Source: Paracoccaceae bacterium (lineage in GTDB: Bacteria; Pseudomonadota; Alphaproteobacteria; Rhodobacterales; Rhodobacteraceae). From it: a DNA stretch of 64,000 bases. This document shows positions 59,970-64,000 of the stretch, in pieces. Within the stretch, counting starts at the first letter, position 1; every line of letters starts with the position of its first letter. Where the stretch lies: contig JAJEBQ010000053.1 of assembly GCA_022822495.1 (NCBI GenBank), forward strand, positions 41,320-105,319, written 5' to 3'. The notes under the pieces were generated by a model. The model did not search any database and was not told the DNA's origin. It saw only the letters and a list, made by a program, of their open reading frames with translations. Both the position numbers and the translations under genes were made by a program.

Positions 59970-61079
59970 ATGGCTAACACACCACCATTTCATGCGGATC
60001 ATGTCGGTAGTCTTTTACGCCCAAGGGAATTGGCTGAGGCACGGGTGAAGAACAGCCAGGGGAAAATTTCTGCAAGCGATCTCACTGAAATTGAAAATCA
60101 GCACATTCAATACGCAATCAAGCAGCAGGAGAATGTTGGTTTAAAAGCGGTAACTGATGGCGAGTATCGAAGATCATTCTGGCATTATGATTTCATGGGT
60201 ATGCTCACCGGACTGGATTTGGAGGAGAGAGGCGAAGGCATCGCCTTTGCTGGGGCGACACTCAGACCGATATTTCCTGTGATCAATGATCACCTTGATT
60301 TTCCAGACGAACATCCAATGCTTGAGCATTATCGCTTTGTCGCGGAAAACACTTCGGTATTTCCAAAAATATCAATTCCAGGACCGAGTTGCTGTCACTT
60401 TCGATTGGCCATTGAGGATATACATCCTCCCGAGTACCGTGATCCAGAAGTCCTTATGAACGCGATCATGCTAACTTACAAAAAGGCGGTTCGATCATTC
60501 TATGAAATTGGTTGTCGTTATCTGCAAATGGATGATATCTTTTTTGCCTACCTTTGTGATCCCACACATCGAAAAACCAAAAGTGACATTGGCCAAGATC
60601 CAGACTGGTTGATTGGGAAATATGCCTGGATGATGGATCAGGCAATAAAAGATCGCCCAGACGACATGGTGATAGGTATGCATTTGTGTCGAGGTAATTT
60701 CCAATCAACGCATGCAGCAGAAGGAGCTTATGATCCGATAGCAGATATTTTGTTTAATCAAACCGGTGTAGATATCTTTTTTATGGAATATGATACTGAT
60801 AGGGCAGGTAGTCTTGACCCTTTAAAATATCTTCCGAAAGGCAAACAACGGGTATTACCGGGCTTTGTTACAACCAAATCAGGAGAACTTGAACCCCGAG
60901 ATGAAATCCTTCGAAGGTTTGATAAGGCCTCCCAGTTCGCCAATATTGATCAATTGGGGTTAGCGCCGCAGTGTGGCTTTGCCTCAACGGAGGAGGGGAA
61001 CAAATTATCTGAAATGGATCAATGGAAAAAACTGGAATTTATCGTCAGTATTGCGGAGGAAATCTGGGGAGAGGTTTAA
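59970..61079 (+). CDS. MetE C-terminal-domain-like methyltransferase (COG0620 type)
   Basis: 369 residues, about half the length of E. coli MetE and matching its zinc-bearing barrel. Likely Zn ligands and nearby residues: HADHVGS at the N-terminus, HLCRGN (His/Cys) in the centre, and APQCGFAS (Cys) near the end. TDGEYRR and MEYD are also conserved. Such short proteins occur apart from methionine synthesis in catabolic clusters, and their substrates are mostly unknown. It begins the 59.97-63.46 kb unit. A demethylating role would fit but is inference. Confidence 0.83.
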   Translation: MANTPPFHADHVGSLLRPRELAEARVKNSQGKISASDLTEIENQHIQYAIKQQENVGLKAVTDGEYRRSFWHYDFMGMLTGLDLEERGEGIAFAGATLRPIFPVINDHLDFPDEHPMLEHYRFVAENTSVFPKISIPGPSCCHFRLAIEDIHPPEYRDPEVLMNAIMLTYKKAVRSFYEIGCRYLQMDDIFFAYLCDPTHRKTKSDIGQDPDWLIGKYAWMMDQAIKDRPDDMVIGMHLCRGNFQSTHAAEGAYDPIADILFNQTGVDIFFMEYDTDRAGSLDPLKYLPKGKQRVLPGFVTTKSGELEPRDEILRRFDKASQFANIDQLGLAPQCGFASTEEGNKLSEMDQWKKLEFIVSIAEEIWGEV

Positions 61080-61109
61080 GATCTTCCATCAAAAACGAAG
61101 CGATTAAGG

Positions 61110-61841
61110 ATGAACAAACCCTCGGCTCTAGTATTCAGTGCACATGCAGCAGATTTTGTCTGGCGATGTGGTGGAGCAATAGCCCTGCATCAAACCAGGG
61201 GATACGAAGTTACAATAATTTGCCTTTCATATGGCGAAAGAGGCGAAAGTGCCAAATTATGGAAGAAGGGCAAGACTGCACTTGCAGAAGTAAAGAGTAT
61301 CAGAAAAAGTGAAGCAGAAAAGGCTGCCTCGGAGTTGGGGGCCCATGACATCATTTTCATGGACCTTGGGGATTACCCCTTGGAGGCAAATAAAAAATCC
61401 AAATATAAAATTGTGGAAATCTTAAGAGAGGTTCAGCCAGGGTTCATTCTCTCGCATTCCAAATATGACCCATACAATACAGACCACATGTACACGACCG
61501 AATTGGTGCTGGAAACCAGGATGATTGCTCAGGCATGGGGACATAATCCTGGCGAGAAAATCCTGGGTGCTCCCCAGTTGTACCTGTTTGAACCACATCA
61601 AACCGAGCAGATGGGTTGGGTGCCAAACGTTTTCCTTGATGTTACGGAGGTTTGGGACAAAAAGCGCAAGGCCATAGAGTGTATGGAGGGGCAGGTGCAT
61701 CTGTGGAATTATTACACCAATGTGGCTGAGAACAGAGCCAATCACTTTAGGCGTAATTCGGGTGGACAGGCAGGAGGTAGAGAGGCAAAATATGCCGAAG
61801 GTTTCCAGGCCGTATTTCCTCGTTGTGTGGATGAATTGTAA
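61110..61841 (+). CDS. PIG-L/LmbE-fold 4-oxalomesaconate hydratase-like protein (GalB type)
   Basis: 243 residues. The motif [19 protein letters not shown] corresponds to the GalB-type variant of the PIG-L family (AHxxDxxxxxGG), with a later [20 protein letters not shown] metal-site block. GalB hydrates 4-oxalomesaconate to CHA in gallate/protocatechuate meta-cleavage. Its stop (61839-61841) shares an A with the ATG of the next gene. The family is firm, and the pathway role is supported by the aldolase next door. Confidence 0.82.
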   Translation: MNKPSALVFSAHAADFVWRCGGAIALHQTRGYEVTIICLSYGERGESAKLWKKGKTALAEVKSIRKSEAEKAASELGAHDIIFMDLGDYPLEANKKSKYKIVEILREVQPGFILSHSKYDPYNTDHMYTTELVLETRMIAQAWGHNPGEKILGAPQLYLFEPHQTEQMGWVPNVFLDVTEVWDKKRKAIECMEGQVHLWNYYTNVAENRANHFRRNSGGQAGGREAKYAEGFQAVFPRCVDEL

Positions 61842-62515
61842 TGGAAAACATTGTTGTTCAGAATATTGTCAGAGTAGAGCAATCAATTATTGAAGGCTTG
61901 AGAGAATGTGGTGTATCAACGGTTCATGAGGCTCAGGGGAGAACAGGACTATTACCTCCAGGGATAAGACCTGTTTATAGCGGTTCCCGAATTTCGGGTT
62001 CTGCGTTAACAATTCTTGCTCCACCGGATGACAACTGGATGCTTCATGTGGCCATGGAACAGATTAGAACGGGTGATATTCTTGTTCTCGCCACGACTTC
62101 ATCCTCAGATGCAGGGTATTTTGGAGAATTACTGGCTACTTCTGCGCAAGCAAGAGGTGCAATTGGTCTCGTAATTGATGCAGGAGTTCGAGATATAGGT
62201 GAGCTCAAGGCGATGGGGTTTCCAGTTTGGGCAAAGGCTATTTTTGCTCAGGGAACTGTTAAGGAAACTCTGGGGTCAGTAAATGTACCCATAAATATTG
62301 GGCTCGTAACAGTCAACCCCGGCGACGTAATAGTTGCTGATGATGATGGGGTATGTGTCGTGGAGCGCAAATCGGCCTCTCAAATTCTTGATGAAGCAAG
62401 AAAAAGAATAATTGCTGAGAAAGAAAAAAGAAAGCGACTGGCCTCAGGTGAATTGGGAATAGATATGTACAACATGCGGAATAAACTGAAGAAAAAGGGG
62501 TTAAGGTATGTTTGA
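61841..62515 (+). CDS. 4-carboxy-4-hydroxy-2-oxoadipate aldolase (LigK/GalC, RraA fold)
   Basis: 224 residues. [19 protein letters not shown], then [19 protein letters not shown] with [13 protein letters not shown] sequence, and [20 protein letters not shown] carry the Mg/pyruvate-site Asp and Arg. The enzyme cleaves CHA to pyruvate and oxaloacetate and can decarboxylate oxaloacetate. A C-terminal basic extension ([16 protein letters not shown]) is normal for the family. Its end overlaps the extradiol gene by 8 bases. Confidence 0.88.
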   Translation: MENIVVQNIVRVEQSIIEGLRECGVSTVHEAQGRTGLLPPGIRPVYSGSRISGSALTILAPPDDNWMLHVAMEQIRTGDILVLATTSSSDAGYFGELLATSAQARGAIGLVIDAGVRDIGELKAMGFPVWAKAIFAQGTVKETLGSVNVPINIGLVTVNPGDVIVADDDGVCVVERKSASQILDEARKRIIAEKEKRKRLASGELGIDMYNMRNKLKKKGLRYV

Positions 62516-63461
62516 TGGGAATTCGGTTGCCCATTTGGGACATGTAGAGGTTTATTCCAATAAAATCGAAGAGAGTTATAAATTCTTCACCGATATTTAC
62601 GGTTTGACAGAAAGTGGTCGAGAAGGAGGCAGTTATTACCTACGGGCCTATGATGACTACGAGTTTCATACTCTCAAACTTACTGAGCATCACACAACTG
62701 GCGTCGGGCATATTGGTTACAGGACATCTTCCGAGAATGCGCTCGAAAGCAGAGTGGAAACTATCCAGAAGAATGGCATAGAAGGCGAATGGGCCAAAGG
62801 TGATTTGGGGCATGGTCGTGCTTTCAGGTTTCAGGGTCCGTTTGATCATTGGTTTGAGTTGTACTGGGAAACCAACAAGTATCTACCACCAGTATCAGAG
62901 AAGCCTGTCCTCAAAAATTTGCATCAAAGGTTTCATGCTCGTGGTTGTTGTCCGAGAAGATTGGACCATGTCAATCTTTTGGCGGAGGATGTATCCGTTT
63001 TCAGGGACTTCATGTTCACTTGCTTTGGAAGCAGGGTTACAGAACAAATTCTGCTTGATAATGGCCGTTTGGGCGGATGTTGGTTCACCGTAAATAATAA
63101 AAGCTATGACCTTGCTTGTACCGAAGAACATGGTGGTGGAAGGGCAAGACTTCATCATGTGACCTATGTAACAGATCAAAGAGATGAAATCATCCGAGCG
63201 GCGGACATATTTTTGGAAAACAATATTCAGATTGAGCAGGGGCCCCACAAACACGCTATACAGGGGACATTTTTCCTTTATGTTTTTGAACCAGCTGGTA
63301 ACAGGGTTGAGATCGCCAACCAAGGGTCAAGATTGATCCTGCAACCTGATTGGGAACCCATTATCTGGAGTGAAGCCGAAAGAAAAAAGGGTCAGGCCTG
63401 GGGGTTAAAGACAGCTGAAACTTTCCATTCCTATGGAACTCCACCGGTAGAAAAAAATTAA
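62508..63461 (+). CDS. Type I extradiol (VOC-fold) ring-cleavage dioxygenase-like protein
   Basis: 317 residues with two VOC modules (about 1-130 and 145-295). The 2-His-1-Glu iron ligands are expected at [17 protein letters not shown] and AGNRVEIAN. The first-module equivalents ([17 protein letters not shown]) are kept. This is the arrangement of catechol 2,3-dioxygenase-type enzymes. It presumably opens an aromatic ring upstream of the GalB- and GalC-like steps; the exact diol is unknown. Confidence 0.84.
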   Translation: MFDGNSVAHLGHVEVYSNKIEESYKFFTDIYGLTESGREGGSYYLRAYDDYEFHTLKLTEHHTTGVGHIGYRTSSENALESRVETIQKNGIEGEWAKGDLGHGRAFRFQGPFDHWFELYWETNKYLPPVSEKPVLKNLHQRFHARGCCPRRLDHVNLLAEDVSVFRDFMFTCFGSRVTEQILLDNGRLGGCWFTVNNKSYDLACTEEHGGGRARLHHVTYVTDQRDEIIRAADIFLENNIQIEQGPHKHAIQGTFFLYVFEPAGNRVEIANQGSRLILQPDWEPIIWSEAERKKGQAWGLKTAETFHSYGTPPVEKN

Positions 63462-63559
63462 CCAGAGGATGTAGTAAAAATTATGTAAGTTTTGAACAGA
63501 TGAAATTACAGCCACTCTCTAAAATCAGTACATTATATATTTAACAACCCTTATCTCAT

Positions 63560-63570
63560 GGGGGGGGGGG
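63560..63570 (+). repeat. Run of eleven G residues in the intergenic region
   Basis: An 11-G homopolymer lies between the dioxygenase gene and the leftward AlbA_2-like gene. A short direct repeat AGCGCGTC (63607-63614 and 63618-63625, period 11) follows. The tract is prone to slippage and could be a phase-variable promoter spacer, or an assembly-sensitive site. Confidence 0.6.
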
Positions 63571-63685
63571 TATTGGAATTCTACTGGCACTACAAAGCAC
63601 AATTTTAGCGCGTCTATAGCGCGTCAAACTGGATAGGAATTTCCACGGAAAGCAATAATCAGTCACGCCTTAAAGGAAGTAAAAT

Positions 63686-64000
63686 TTATAGGGAAGATTC
63701 CCGCAGAATGGTAACTCGAAACGTATTGCCATCTCTATCATCTAGAAATTCAATTTTGGGATAGGCCCTAATTGCGCGTAGGATACCACTACCCAAACCG
63801 CGGTAAGGTAATAATTTTGTTGCAAAAGAATGCAATATCGGGTTTCGAACGTTTGAGATACCCATTTTGATATTATCTGTGGTTAGATTATTCGGAAGAT
63901 GTCCTGGACTAATAATTTCAATTCGATTAGAAAAAACCAATACTTTTACGGGCGCAGAAACAAAATAATCTCGATGGATTAAAGCATTGGCTATCAGTTC
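63686..64000 (-). CDS. C-terminal part of a second AlbA_2/HATPase_c_4-type regulator (runs off the window)
   Basis: The frame is open from the window edge (ELIANALIHRDYFVSAPVKV) to the stop at 63686. ELIANALIHRDY is the ATP-binding N-box of the HATPase_c_4 group; NRIEIISPGHLP and GLGSGILRAI are the following glycine-rich boxes. The N-terminal AlbA_2 domain would lie beyond 64000. It is unrelated in detail to the copy at 50.2 kb beyond the shared domain architecture. Confidence 0.82.
   Translation of the reverse strand, partial: ELIANALIHRDYFVSAPVKVLVFSNRIEIISPGHLPNNLTTDNIKMGISNVRNPILHSFATKLLPYRGLGSGILRAIRAYPKIEFLDDRDGNTFRVTILRESSL

Overview
The window is bacterial chromosome from an alphaproteobacterium with moderate-to-low GC. 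The lineage call rests on GcrA, DUF3572, YdcH-like and DUF2007 proteins, a chorismate mutase inside the ffh-rpsP-rimM-trmD-rplS-rpmE run, methylsuccinyl-CoA dehydrogenase of the ethylmalonyl-CoA pathway, and ETF-ubiquinone oxidoreductase close to a TPR gene and ispE. The MttB-like methyltransferase, AGCS, SLC13 and BMP-type transporters would suit a free-living, possibly marine heterotroph; no species is claimed. Most of the window is dense housekeeping sequence in short operons. I see no tRNA, rRNA, CRISPR array or prophage.

Layout, left half. 1-9.2 kb: the end of a ferredoxin-reductase-like gene, a membrane protein gene broken by an amber codon, a peroxiredoxin, phhB with a GNAT-like gene, RidA, PBP1A, the NAD salvage pair pncA-pncB, an acetyltransferase and an orphan 'mobile mystery protein A' regulator. 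9.2-18.9 kb: an AT-rich stretch, gyrB, a decayed transposase, two methyltransferases, a YdcH-like protein, an NCS2 purine/pyrimidine permease with an unusual C-terminal domain, and a hipA-hipB module in toxin-first order. 18.9-29.6 kb: ispB, ispE, a periplasmic TPR protein, ETF-QO, greA, an unknown membrane protein, and the molybdenum-cofactor genes fdhD-mobA-mobB-moeA.

Layout, right half. 29.6-33.2 kb is an accessory island: a long perfect inverted repeat, two ISAs1-family relics and an ISNCY-type relic surround an intact DUF262-HNH-RAMA nuclease that resembles type IV restriction or anti-phage effectors. 33.2-50 kb returns to core genes: DUF3572-HAD, the MttB-like methyltransferase with an AGCS symporter, the ribosomal/SRP operon, argD-argF, gcrA, mcd, a TauE-like exporter and pckA. 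50.2-53 kb holds a frameshifted Schlafen-type (AlbA_2) ATP-binding regulator and an ISAs1 relic that still has its target-site duplication. 53.2-63.5 kb holds an SLC13 transporter, a complete BMP-family ABC importer (ATPase, two permeases, binding protein), and a tightly coupled catabolic set: MetE-like methyltransferase, GalB-like hydratase, CHA-type aldolase, extradiol dioxygenase. The window ends inside a second AlbA_2/HATPase-type regulator.

The best candidates for something under-described are the DUF262-HNH-RAMA nuclease in its IS-relic island and the importer plus aromatic-cleavage cluster with its MetE-like member. Next come the permease with a GHKL-like tail, the ABC ATPase that seems to lack any ATG/GTG/TTG start, and the ISAs1 relics that share an in-frame TGA at a codon usually coding cysteine.
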